A DNA stretch of 64,000 nt from CAZQKW01 sp964594075. GTDB taxonomy: Bacteria > Desulfobacterota > WTBG01 > CAIYCZ01. The stretch is taken from NCBI GenBank assembly GCA_964594075.1, contig CAZQKW010000003.1:65629-129628 (forward strand), given 5' to 3'. Shown one piece after another: positions 16,515-24,175 of the stretch; the stretch's first letter is position 1, and every line of letters begins with the position of its first letter. The position numbers and the translations under genes are program-made. A model generated the notes under the pieces. It saw only the letters and a list, made by a program, of their open reading frames with translations, did not search any database and had not been told where the DNA came from.

Positions 16515-17636
16515 ATGATTAAAATTATCTGCGTGTGCGGAGCCAGACCGAATTTTATTAAGATTGCGCCCCTAATGAGGGCTTTTTCACAATCCGGTCA
16601 CTTTCATACTTTTTTAGTGCATACGGGACAACATTATGATGAAAAAATGAGCAGATTGTTTTTTAGCGAATTGAATATTCCTCAACCCGACATCAACCTT
16701 GAAGTAGGTTCAGGCACTCATGCTCTCCAAACAGCAGAGATAATGAAAAAGTTTGAACCTGTTGTGCTTAATTTCAAACCAGATTATGTTCTTGTGGTTG
16801 GTGATGTAAACAGTACTATAGCATGCGGACTTGTAGCGGTAAAACTCGGCATAAAACTAATCCATGTAGAAGCCGGCCTAAGAAGCTTTGACAGAAACAT
16901 GCCTGAAGAAATAAATCGTATTTTAACGGATGCAATAAGTGATCTGCTCTTTGTAACCGAGCCATCGGGAGTAGATAACCTTCTAAAAGAAGGAATCGCA
17001 CCTTCTAAAATTCATCTGGTAGGCAATGTAATGGTAGACACTCTTTTGGCTAATAAACAAAAAGCCAAAAAGTCCAAAATCATGGAGAAATTGTGTATCA
17101 AGCGTAAAAAATTTGCCGTTATTACTTTACATCGTCCTTCAAATGTAGATGAAATGCAGATTCTTGGAGAAATATTGCGCGCATGCGAAAAAATTCAAAA
17201 GGAACTTAAACTAATATTTCCAATTCATCCCCGCACAAAAAAAAATATTTCTGGTTCTATGTGGGGTCGACGAATAAAAGAAATGACTAATTTAATAGTA
17301 TCTGAGCCATACGGATATTTGGACTTCTTGTGCTTGACAAGCAATGCTAAATTCGTGATGACTGATTCTGGAGGGATTCAGGAGGAAACAACCATACTGG
17401 GGGTGCCTTGTATGACTTTGAGGGACAATACTGAACGCCCCATTACCATTAGCGAAGGAACAAACCGACTGGTAACACCAATTACCGCAACAAATATTTT
17501 TAATCACTATAAAGATATAATTAATGCTAATGATCAGTTTGAAGGAAAAATTCCTTCACTATGGGATGGCAAAGCCGCCGAAAGAATTGCCTCAATTATT
17601 ATACAAACAAACACATCCCAGCAGAATAAGAACTAA
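16515..17636 (+). CDS. wecB: UDP-N-acetylglucosamine 2-epimerase (non-hydrolysing), WecB-like
   Basis: 373 residues. Motifs are CVCGARPNFIKIAPLMRAF, VHTGQHYDEKMS, VVGDVNSTIACGL, HVEAGLRSFDRNMPEEINR, LHRPSNVD, FPIHPRTKK and TDSGGIQEETTILGVP. It ends in RDNTERPITISEGTN, the RDxTERP form typical of WecB. It interconverts UDP-GlcNAc and UDP-ManNAc in the cytoplasm. No strong ribosome binding site is visible before its ATG. The glycosyltransferase start overlaps its stop by one base (TAATG). It is the second of three 2-epimerase paralogues here, with 11474 and fnlC. Confidence 0.88.
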   Translation: MIKIICVCGARPNFIKIAPLMRAFSQSGHFHTFLVHTGQHYDEKMSRLFFSELNIPQPDINLEVGSGTHALQTAEIMKKFEPVVLNFKPDYVLVVGDVNSTIACGLVAVKLGIKLIHVEAGLRSFDRNMPEEINRILTDAISDLLFVTEPSGVDNLLKEGIAPSKIHLVGNVMVDTLLANKQKAKKSKIMEKLCIKRKKFAVITLHRPSNVDEMQILGEILRACEKIQKELKLIFPIHPRTKKNISGSMWGRRIKEMTNLIVSEPYGYLDFLCLTSNAKFVMTDSGGIQEETTILGVPCMTLRDNTERPITISEGTNRLVTPITATNIFNHYKDIINANDQFEGKIPSLWDGKAAERIASIIIQTNTSQQNKN

Positions 17637-17719
17637 TGCATTTCAAGGATAACCGGAACGTTTTAATGCTCTGCTATTATTTCCCTCCATATATGGAAGT
17701 GGGTTCATTGCGATCCANN
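17636..17719 (+). CDS. Glycosyltransferase family 4, N-terminal fragment before assembly gap
   Basis: 28 codons remain before the run of N. The sequence VLMLCYYFPPYMEVGSLR is a typical GT4 N-terminus (nucleotide-fold strand followed by YFPP.. and R). The ATG overlaps the stop of the WecB-like gene, so the two are translationally coupled. It belongs with the fragment after the gap (17818-18605). Confidence 0.75.
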
Positions 17720-17817
17720 NNNNNNNNNNNNNNNNNNNNNNNNNNNNNNNNNNNNNNNNNNNNNNNNNNNNNNNNNNNNNNNNNNNNNNNNNNNNNNNNN
17801 NNNNNNNNNNNNNNNNN
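17720..17817. other. Assembly gap (98 N)
   Basis: A run of 98 unknown bases inside a glycosyltransferase gene. The reading frames on the two sides do not agree if the gap is taken as exactly 98 nt. The expected GT4 length suggests that several hundred bases are missing. Confidence 0.95.
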
Positions 17818-18605
17818 ACTGGTCTCCTCCGACCCGATTCCATCGCTGGCTGGGAGAGCGACTGGATAGAGCTTGCGTAAAAAACGCCGCATACATAGTA
17901 AATGTAACAGAACCTATCACAATGCAATTTAAAGATAAATATCTCGATTATGTTGAAAAGTTTGTGACGGTTTATAACGGCTATGACGAAAACGATGTTG
18001 CGCAGTATAGAGGTGTCACACCCATGCGAACGTTTATGCAACTTGTAAGTATTGGCAGCATGTATTACGGTCGCAGTCCAAAGAAGTTTCTCGAGGTTTT
18101 GGAGGAACTCTTAGCAGAGGGAAATATAAAAAGAAACGCTATTAAAGTTTTGTTTATTGGGGCTCAGAATGCTTATCTAAATGCGATAGATGAAAATCAT
18201 TTCTTGTACGGAGTTGTCAAAACACTTCCCCAAATGCCCCAAGAAAAAACATTTAGGTATGTTGCTGAAAGCCATGTTGCATTGCTTGTGGGCTCAGACA
18301 TGGAAAAAACCGCGATGACCAGTAAAGTATATGAATATGCGGGTATGGGAAAACTAATCTTTGCTTTGGTGCCAGATGGCCCGGTAAAAGATTTCGTTAT
18401 CAAGTGTAACGGCATTGTAGCTGATCCAAAAGAAAAGGTACAAATTAAATCTGCTTTAAAAGAACTAGTTGGCAGGTGGCAGAAAGGGGAAATTGCAGAT
18501 ATAAATGTTGCAGCAATAACAGCCGCTTCACAGTATGAAAGGTCCGTATTGACATTCCAAATGGCTGGGCTGTTTGACAAATGTTTTCTGCGCTTCAAAA
18601 GATAG
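17818..18605 (+). CDS. Glycosyltransferase family 4, C-terminal fragment after assembly gap
   Basis: About 262 residues, open directly from the gap edge (WSPPTRFHRWLGERLDRACV, then AAYIVNVTEPITMQF). It then shows a GT-B C-terminal half with VYNGYDENDV, VSIGSMYYGRSPKKFLEVLE, VALLVGSDMEK and SKVYEYAGMGKLIFALVPDG. A start at 17922 would delete half of the enzyme, because coding sequence clearly runs upstream to the gap. The enzyme adds a sugar to the lipid-linked repeat unit at the cytoplasmic face. Donor and acceptor are unknown. Confidence 0.8.
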
Positions 18606-18685
18606 GACTTTTTAATTTTATTATTTAAAAAATAATTAATAACTATTCTGCAGAGCGATCTTTCTCCTATACAAGGGAATCTTAT

Positions 18686-19186
18686 ATGATGCTTGATAGT
18701 ATTAAAAATCGCAGAAGCATTCGCCGGTTTAAAGCTCAGGAGGTGGATGGAAAGCTGGTCAAAGAAATTATTGAGGCTGGCACCTGGGCCCCGTCAGGGC
18801 TGAATAACCAGCCCTGGAAATTTGTGATCATTCGCAGCCCGGCAATTAAAGACCAGCTCGCGGTGTTGACACGGTATGGAAAAATTATTCAGCAGGCGCC
18901 GCTTTGCATTGCGGTTTTCTTAGATACCGCCGCAACGTATGACCGCACCAAAGATATTCAAGCCATTGGCGCATGCATACAGAATATGCTGCTGGCCATT
19001 CATGCGCTGGGTCTCGGCGGCGTGTGGCTGGGCGAGATATTGAAGAACAGCGAAAAAGTACGGCACCTTTTGGGGATCTCTTCTGCGCTGGAGCTTATGG
19101 CGGTTATTGCTCTGGGATATCCCGATGAGCAAACTGTTGCTTCACCGCGCACAAAGCTTGATGAGGTAATTGTGAAGGAGGTTTGA
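18686..19186 (+). CDS. Nitroreductase-family FMN oxidoreductase
   Basis: 166 residues. FMN-binding motifs are NRRSIRRFKAQEV (about 7-19), AGTWAPSGLNNQPWKFVII (about 31-49), AIGACIQNMLLAIHALGLGGVWLG and ALGYPDEQ. It is the compact single-domain type, acting as a homodimer on quinones, nitro compounds or enones with NAD(P)H. AAGGGA lies 12 nt before the first of two consecutive ATG codons. It is the first gene of the G+C-richer segment and shows no link to the polysaccharide genes. Confidence 0.88.
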   Translation: MMLDSIKNRRSIRRFKAQEVDGKLVKEIIEAGTWAPSGLNNQPWKFVIIRSPAIKDQLAVLTRYGKIIQQAPLCIAVFLDTAATYDRTKDIQAIGACIQNMLLAIHALGLGGVWLGEILKNSEKVRHLLGISSALELMAVIALGYPDEQTVASPRTKLDEVIVKEV

Positions 19187-19215
19187 GCGACGGGAACAGG
19201 ATGAAGGCACGGCAA

Positions 19216-19437
19216 CTACTTGCAGACCACCGGCCGATTTTGAATAATTGCGTCTACGGCGATGGCAAGCATGTCCATGAGGGCGTCAGGAGTTGCATAA
19301 TCATCGCGCTGAATAATAACATTCAAAAGCAGATTTTTGTTGGAATTCACTTTCAATATGAATCCCATGGTATCTTTTCTGTTTTGTAGAAAAGGCACCA
19401 GGACAAAACCCGGATCCACCGGTTTGTAAATTTCCAT
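19216..19437 (-). CDS. Hypothetical small protein
   Basis: 73 codons from ATG 19437, with AGGGA about 10 nt upstream. An in-frame extension to 19482 is possible. The product begins MEIYKPVDPGFVLVPF and continues KDTMGFILKVNSNKNLLLNV and ALMDMLAIAVDAIIQNRP. The composition looks like a soluble protein, with no signal peptide or membrane segment. I do not recognise a family. It lies convergent to the nitroreductase, filling the space before the repeat-protein gene. Confidence 0.4.
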   Translation of the reverse strand: MEIYKPVDPGFVLVPFLQNRKDTMGFILKVNSNKNLLLNVIIQRDDYATPDALMDMLAIAVDAIIQNRPVVCK

Positions 19438-19535
19438 GTGTGATACATCCCTGCTCTTTTTCATAGTGCAAACATTCGGCACAGCAAAAGCAAAGCTTTA
19501 CATAAAAATAAATTAATAGAGAGGAGTGAATCAGT

Positions 19536-20033
19536 ATGAAACAAAATGTTGTAGTGCTGCACGTGGATGGGTATACCAAAACAATACTTACTATCATAGC
19601 GATGTGCCTCGCCGGCCTCTTGTTAAAACCTCTGTTTACCGTCCTTCCTGCAGTGGCGCAGTCGAAGGACATGAAGAAAGAGATACAGGATGTCAATATT
19701 GCGCTGATTAACGGTCAGCCGCCGGAGGTGGCGCTTCCACTCAGGGTGAATATTGCACGGGCAAAAACGCTGGGGGTAAAAATTGAAGAAACCCCGGTTC
19801 TCCCGGTAACCGTTGAGAAAGCGGTGACCCTGCCGGTCAGCATAGAAAAACCGGAGACGCTGTCAGTAAATATCACCAAAACCGAGACGCTACCGGTGAG
19901 CATTGCCGCACCGGAAGTCATTGACACGCGGGTGATTGACTCCATAACAATGCCGGTTAAGATTACCGCGCCGTTTCCTGTTCCGGTTGTGCAGACGGTG
20001 AAACGTATGCGGTATTCAGCTCCGGAAGAGTAA
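19536..20033 (+). CDS. Membrane-anchored protein with nine decapeptide repeats
   Basis: 165 residues. A hydrophobic segment (about 17-38, ILTIIAMCLAGLLLKPLF) is followed by AQSKD, a plausible signal-peptide end or anchor. Residues 69-158 divide without gaps into nine units of ten residues with consensus LPVxIxKxET. Examples are LPVTVEKAVT, LPVSIEKPET, LSVNITKTET and LPVSIAAPEV. Alternating hydrophobic positions suggest a regular stacked beta structure outside the membrane (inference). GAGAGGAG lies about 10 nt before the ATG. I do not recognise a family. It stands alone between a small hypothetical gene and a CBS-domain gene. Confidence 0.75.
   Translation: MKQNVVVLHVDGYTKTILTIIAMCLAGLLLKPLFTVLPAVAQSKDMKKEIQDVNIALINGQPPEVALPLRVNIARAKTLGVKIEETPVLPVTVEKAVTLPVSIEKPETLSVNITKTETLPVSIAAPEVIDTRVIDSITMPVKITAPFPVPVVQTVKRMRYSAPEE
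19740..20009 (+). repeat. Nine in-frame 30-bp units encoding decapeptide repeats
   Basis: Nine successive 30-bp units encode ten residues each, starting with LRVNIARAKT and ending with VPVVQTVKRM. The units differ considerably in sequence, so this is an old protein repeat and not a recent DNA expansion. Confidence 0.75.
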
Positions 20034-20247
20034 ATGTGGGCCGCGACGTTACGCACATATGTGCGCGCTCGGCGCCTGGTGCATATGGAGAAACCGCCGT
20101 TTCGTCTTAACCAGGACGTTTCCCAAACATTTGCCCTGAAATACCGTGGAACCGCATCGGTACACAATAGCGCATTGGGAATACTGTGGAATATCAACCC
20201 ATGAGCGTCTAGGGGTTTTTTATCGCCGCAGCACAACCCTGCGTGCC

Positions 20248-20346
20248 GGGATCGTGATGCCAGCGGATGAGCACAGTGTTGTGCCAGAGAAAAAACCCCG
20301 GGACTTCTTCATCACTATCAATAAAATATTTTGGGGAAAGTCCTGG
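20248..20346 (+). repeat. Dispersed 99-bp repeat, copy A
   Basis: By eye about 82% identical, with one 1-base indel, to 63731-63829 on the minus strand. Shared blocks are GCGGATGAGCAC, CAGAGAAAAA, TTCTTCATC, AAATATTTTG and GTCCTG. A GTG-initiated ORF (20146-20352) covers it, encoding MPADEHSVVPEKKPRDFF. The indel relative to copy B shifts the frame while the DNA similarity continues. The repeat therefore need not be coding. Confidence 0.6.
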
Positions 20347-20435
20347 TCGTAACCTGTTGACAGAGTTTTAAAAACAATATAAAAGGACAATAGTAGCGTC
20401 GCTGTTGTGAGGTTTAAATAATCCGGAGGTGAGCC

Positions 20436-21044
20436 ATGAAAATTAGAAGAAGAATGTCCCAGAGGCTTATCACCATAAGTCCTGATAAGACCGTTCTTGA
20501 TGCCCTTGCCCTTATGCAAAAAAATTCAATCCGCCATTTGCCGGTTGTTGATGGAAAAAAGTTTGTCGGGTTTGTCTCTGAGTTTGATCTTCGCGAAGTG
20601 CGCCTGCTGCCATTGGCACATGATATACTGGTCCGCGATGTGATGATCAAAAAGCCGGTTACTATCAGTCCGGAAGAAACGCTGGAAGATGCTGCGCGGC
20701 TTATTTTCAAGCATAAAATTGGTGGTCTCCCCGTTCTTGAAAATGGTAAAGTGGTCGGCGTTATAACTTCCAAGGACATCCTGGCAGCCTTCATCGAAAT
20801 GATGGGCGTTCTTGAGTCAAGCTCGCGCATTGACGTGGTGCTGGGCAAAAAGCCGCACGCCTTTGAGGAAATTTCGCGGCTCATTAAAGAGAACGGCGGC
20901 ACCATAATGAGCGTGGGCACCACCACCCATGCAAACCAGGGCGGAAAAAAGGTGCATTTCTTTCGTCTTGAAAAGTGCGACGTTGATCCGATTGTTGAGG
21001 CCATTAAAGAGCGAAATTATGAAATTGTGTCGGTGATGAAGTGA
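20436..21044 (+). CDS. CBS-domain pair protein with C-terminal ACT-like domain
   Basis: 202 residues. Two CBS domains occupy about 1-130: ITISPDKTVLDALALM and IRHLPVVDGKKFVGFVSEFD, then VTISPEETLEDAARLIFKHK and IGGLPVLENGKVVGVITSKD. A C-terminal ACT-like domain follows (PHAFEEISRLIKENGGTIMS, ERNYEIVSV). The layout is AcuB-like. Such proteins bind adenine nucleotides and act as energy or ligand sensors in the cytoplasm. A strong GGAGGTGA precedes the ATG. Its stop overlaps the GTG start of queF by 4 bases, so the two are coupled. Confidence 0.88.
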   Translation: MKIRRRMSQRLITISPDKTVLDALALMQKNSIRHLPVVDGKKFVGFVSEFDLREVRLLPLAHDILVRDVMIKKPVTISPEETLEDAARLIFKHKIGGLPVLENGKVVGVITSKDILAAFIEMMGVLESSSRIDVVLGKKPHAFEEISRLIKENGGTIMSVGTTTHANQGGKKVHFFRLEKCDVDPIVEAIKERNYEIVSVMK

Positions 21045-21475
21045 TACGTCAGGACAGAACTCAGCAGAAGATGATGGGCAACAAACAGAGCGCAGCCCGG
21101 CCTCGCATCACCGCAACCGGCGTGCCGATTCTCAAAACATTTTCCAATCCTTACCCGGATCGGGAATATGAAATTGAAATTAACTGTCCCGAATTTACGT
21201 CGGTTTGTCCGAAGACTGGCCAGCCTGACTTTGGCGAGATGCTTATAACGTATGCACCCCTTAAATGTTGTATCGAACTGAAGAGCCTTAAGCTGTATTT
21301 ACAGCAGTATCGCAATACCGGGATCTTCTATGAGGCGGCTACCAATAGAATATTGAATGATCTGGTCAGGGCCTGTTCACCCCGCTGGATGAAAGTGGTG
21401 AGCCAGTGGCGGCCCCGCGGCGGCATAACGACAAAAGTTACCGCCCGATATGCGAAAGAAGAAGTCTCCGCCTGA
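21041..21475 (+). CDS. queF: NADPH-dependent 7-cyano-7-deazaguanine reductase QueF
   Basis: 144 residues, the size of the short (type I, YkvM-like) form. It reduces the nitrile preQ0 to preQ1 in queuosine tRNA modification. The thioimide-forming Cys56 is in EFTSVCPKTGQPDFGE, which also contains the catalytic Asp63. The QueF motif is CCIELKSLKLY (Glu79). WRPRGGI near the C-terminus is also typical. The GTG start at 21041 overlaps the CBS gene. ATG at 21071 is an alternative start that would still keep the whole catalytic domain. No other queuosine gene is in the window. Confidence 0.93.
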   Translation: MIRQDRTQQKMMGNKQSAARPRITATGVPILKTFSNPYPDREYEIEINCPEFTSVCPKTGQPDFGEMLITYAPLKCCIELKSLKLYLQQYRNTGIFYEAATNRILNDLVRACSPRWMKVVSQWRPRGGITTKVTARYAKEEVSA

Positions 21476-21636
21476 GGCAACCCTAACCCTGTCCTGTACC
21501 TACGAATTCCCACAACCATCCCGCATCTGAGACCATTATACCCTGCGGCCATGGTTCCTCGGTGCGCTGTTTCGGATGTTGGCAAAAGTTGCTTCATGAG
21601 ATGAAATCCTGGTTTTTTTGTGAGGAGAAATAGTTC

Positions 21637-22596
21637 ATGGTTAATTTTACAGAAATATCTGAGTTGCTGATCCAGAGAGGAAAAGTGCGCGGAAAACCGG
21701 TGGCAATCACTCTTTTTAAAGGCGCTGTCCCTCCCGCATATGAACCGATTCAGGATACCCCCTGTGCCATTATTCGCTACGCTATGGATGAAGGGAAAAA
21801 AGTGTATTTTGACGCCGATCACCATGACTGCCTGGTTGGGGTGCATCATGCAGGCATAGTGCCGGGGAAGAAGGAGATCGTGGACGGCACCTATCTTTCA
21901 GCGACCAGCACTTTTTTTACACCGGAAGGTGCAGCCCGGCTTAAGACAGGTCAACCGATTCTCCCTCCGGGCATGGTAAAGGCAGTTGGTGCCGCGCCTC
22001 TTGATGATATACCTGAGGGTGTTACGGTGGACTGGGTGGTAGTGGTGTGCAATCCCCATAATGCCAACCCAATTGCGGGCTGCCGTGCCTGTCGGGAAGG
22101 AATATTGCCACACGGTGAATTTGCCACCTCGCTGTGCGGTGCCTTATTTGCAACTCCCTGGCATGTAAAAAATATAGTTATCACCTTTGGCGATTTTGGC
22201 GGCAGAATGCACAACCGCATCAAGCAGGATCAGCTTTTTGTCATTATTCCGGTTGAGTTTCTGCATTATTTGCCGCTTATCCTTGGCGATATGAGAATGG
22301 ATGTCAAATTGTCGCGGCAGATGACGCGGCCACCGCACTCCACGTTCTGGGAAAAGCAGGATAAAACGGCGAATGAGCCGCCGCCTGAACCAGCGCCCCC
22401 TCCAGAGTTGTTTACTATGCAGTGGACGGATGAAGCAAAAAATCTTATGCAAAAGGTCCCGGAGGGTATTTTGGAGATGGCGGTGAAAAATGCAGAAGAA
22501 TTTGCCCGAGAAAAGGGCTATAAGGAAGTTTCAAAAAGATCGCTTGAAGAATTGATGGCAAAACTGGGCATGAATTTAGATGATATGCTTGGTTGA
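21637..22596 (+). CDS. DUF169 protein with C-terminal PCP_red domain
   Basis: 319 residues. The first 245 or so match the DUF169 family: PVAITLF, FDADHHDCLVGVHHAGI, VVVVCNPHNANPIAGCRACR, ATSLCGALFATPW and VITFGDFGGRMHNRI. A Pro-rich linker follows (PPPEPAPPPE). The last 55 residues resemble the light-independent protochlorophyllide reductase C-terminal domain (PCP_red): MQWTDEAKNLMQKVPEGI, then MAVKNAEEFAREKGYKEVSK. The function of DUF169 is unknown, and its conserved Cys residues suggest a cofactor or metal. GAGGAG lies 9 nt before the ATG. The gene converges with the flavoprotein gene at 22682. Confidence 0.8.
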   Translation: MVNFTEISELLIQRGKVRGKPVAITLFKGAVPPAYEPIQDTPCAIIRYAMDEGKKVYFDADHHDCLVGVHHAGIVPGKKEIVDGTYLSATSTFFTPEGAARLKTGQPILPPGMVKAVGAAPLDDIPEGVTVDWVVVVCNPHNANPIAGCRACREGILPHGEFATSLCGALFATPWHVKNIVITFGDFGGRMHNRIKQDQLFVIIPVEFLHYLPLILGDMRMDVKLSRQMTRPPHSTFWEKQDKTANEPPPEPAPPPELFTMQWTDEAKNLMQKVPEGILEMAVKNAEEFAREKGYKEVSKRSLEELMAKLGMNLDDMLG

Positions 22597-22604
22597 TGAG
22601 TACA

Positions 22605-22642
22605 ATTAAAAATCCCGCTGCATTATTACATAATACAGCGGG
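22605..22642 (-). terminator. Intrinsic terminator for the flavoprotein gene
   Basis: CCCGCTGCATTAT (22614-22626) pairs with ATAATACAGCGGG (22630-22642): 13 bp with one mismatch and a 3-nt loop. On the minus strand it is followed by ATTTTTAATT. It ends transcription of the 22682-24007 gene. The plus strand has no T-run after the hairpin. Confidence 0.75.
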
Positions 22643-22681
22643 AAACTCGTGTGCATCTCGTCAAAAAATTCAATACGCGGT

Positions 22682-24007
22682 CTATGCTTTTTGTGCCTGG
22701 CCTATAACGGTTGATATCATGCCCATGTCGCCGTCAATGATGGTTTGCATGCGTTTCTTCAATTCTTCTGGCACCTCAGGCATAGCTATAAACTGTTCCA
22801 TGACGACCTTAGTAAAATCATACGGGGTCGCCTCGGCTTCATCAACCACAATGGGATTTTTCTCTGAAAGATCAAACAGGAAATCAAGCTCTTTGACGCT
22901 GAAAAAGCGCGGAAACAGTACCCGCTTCGTATAGTCTGCCATGCGCTTGGGATTTTTTATCCATTCAAAGTGATTGCCCCACCATTCGGAATACCCTTGG
23001 AAGCCCTTTTTCCCTTTAAGTTCTTCCACCGTATAAACGGCGCCCATATATCCGGCCATAGTTGCGCATTGGTAGAGACACTCGGCAAATGCAGCCGAAT
23101 CGCCCACAAACAGGACATTGCCCACATAGGGGGTAACGATGGGCGTCATCATATCAACCACCGCGCCGCTTTTATCAAGCACCTCGGCATGCTTGAACCA
23201 GCTTGCAAACGGGCCCTGTTTGGTGAAATATTCAATAAGTTCGGTTGCCGATGATGCCGGCAGAACCGACATGGTTTCCAGCCGATACGCTTTTTCACCG
23301 CTCATGCTGGGCACCATGATGAGGGCTCCCTGCCTGCCGCCAAAATTTTTCCCGCCGAAAAAGAACATATCGCCCCGGGCATAGGGCGTCTCAACTCCGT
23401 TCATTTCCCATTCAATGGATGGCCCCTTGCCAAATGGAGTGCGGCTTCTGTTTAATCCCATATACCGGGCAATGCGCGAACTCAGTCCGTCTGACGCAAT
23501 CAGCTTTTTGCAGGTAAGGGTTCTCGTTTTGCCGTTGGTGCGGGCAATTATCTCAACTTCATTATCGGTCTGCTTGGCTCTGAGCACCAGCGTGGCCGGA
23601 AGAAATTGTGCGCCATTTTTTGTTGCCCAGGCATAGCGGTCGGCAAAACAGCGGGACGGGACGAACAGATTATAGAAGGGTTTTTTACGGGTGCTGGCCT
23701 GCCAGTGCTTGCCTGTGTCGGAAAACATGTGCGAGTGATAAATGCCTTCCATCGTTCCTGAATACTCAACAGTGAAGCCGCTGTCCGTGTAATGCAGGCG
23801 GGTTTTGTTTCCCAACGGCTCCATTTTTATATATTCATTATTGAACGGCTGGTCCAGGAAGCAGTATCCCGAGGCAGTGCGGATATTTTCATTAAGGCGC
23901 GGTTTTTTGTCCACGCCGAGCACCTTAACGCCCCGTTTTGCCAGTTCACCGCACGCCATCAAGCCTGCCGGTCCACATCCAACCACGATGACTTCATAAT
24001 CAGGCAT
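22682..24007 (-). CDS. FAD-dependent oxidoreductase, geranylgeranyl-reductase-like
   Basis: About 441 residues from ATG 24007, which follows AGGAGG by 10 nt. TTG at 24013 is an in-frame alternative but sits too close to that site. The Rossmann motif is VIVVGCGPAGLMACGELAKRG, the second FAD motif is VLFVGDSAAFAECLYQCATM, and LIASDGLSSRIARYMGL lies between them. This fits the geranylgeranyl reductase/FixC-like family, which reduces isoprenoid double bonds or handles electrons. Members also act as halogenases or hydroxylases, so the reaction is open. It lies downstream of the two VAO-type flavoproteins on the same strand, separated by 168 bp. Confidence 0.82.
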   Translation of the reverse strand: MPDYEVIVVGCGPAGLMACGELAKRGVKVLGVDKKPRLNENIRTASGYCFLDQPFNNEYIKMEPLGNKTRLHYTDSGFTVEYSGTMEGIYHSHMFSDTGKHWQASTRKKPFYNLFVPSRCFADRYAWATKNGAQFLPATLVLRAKQTDNEVEIIARTNGKTRTLTCKKLIASDGLSSRIARYMGLNRSRTPFGKGPSIEWEMNGVETPYARGDMFFFGGKNFGGRQGALIMVPSMSGEKAYRLETMSVLPASSATELIEYFTKQGPFASWFKHAEVLDKSGAVVDMMTPIVTPYVGNVLFVGDSAAFAECLYQCATMAGYMGAVYTVEELKGKKGFQGYSEWWGNHFEWIKNPKRMADYTKRVLFPRFFSVKELDFLFDLSEKNPIVVDEAEATPYDFTKVVMEQFIAMPEVPEELKKRMQTIIDGDMGMISTVIGQAQKA

Positions 24008-24175
24008 AAACAATTATCCTCCTTCTTAAATTCGTAACCCGTTACTCGCCGCTCGCGCGTCAGAATGCGACGATTGGGGGTTTTTCACCGCACACATTCC
24101 TTTTTTTACCTTTTTCATTCCGCACGCCGAGTGACCTAATCCGCAATCTATTGAATCCATTCGCCTATTCTATGT

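Noticed and set aside
20052..20065. 14-bp perfect palindrome CGCACATATGTGCG after the repeat-protein gene
   Set aside because: Too short and without a T-run; neither a convincing terminator nor a recognised operator.
19715..20236. A 173-codon open frame on the minus strand across the decapeptide-repeat gene
   Set aside because: It lies antisense to the repeat gene and its Ser/Thr/Gly-rich composition is explained by the repeated complementary codons; no ribosome binding site.
20146..20352. GTG-initiated ORF over repeat copy A as a gene
   Set aside because: No ribosome binding site, and the frame is disrupted relative to copy B while the DNA similarity continues; annotated as a repeat instead.
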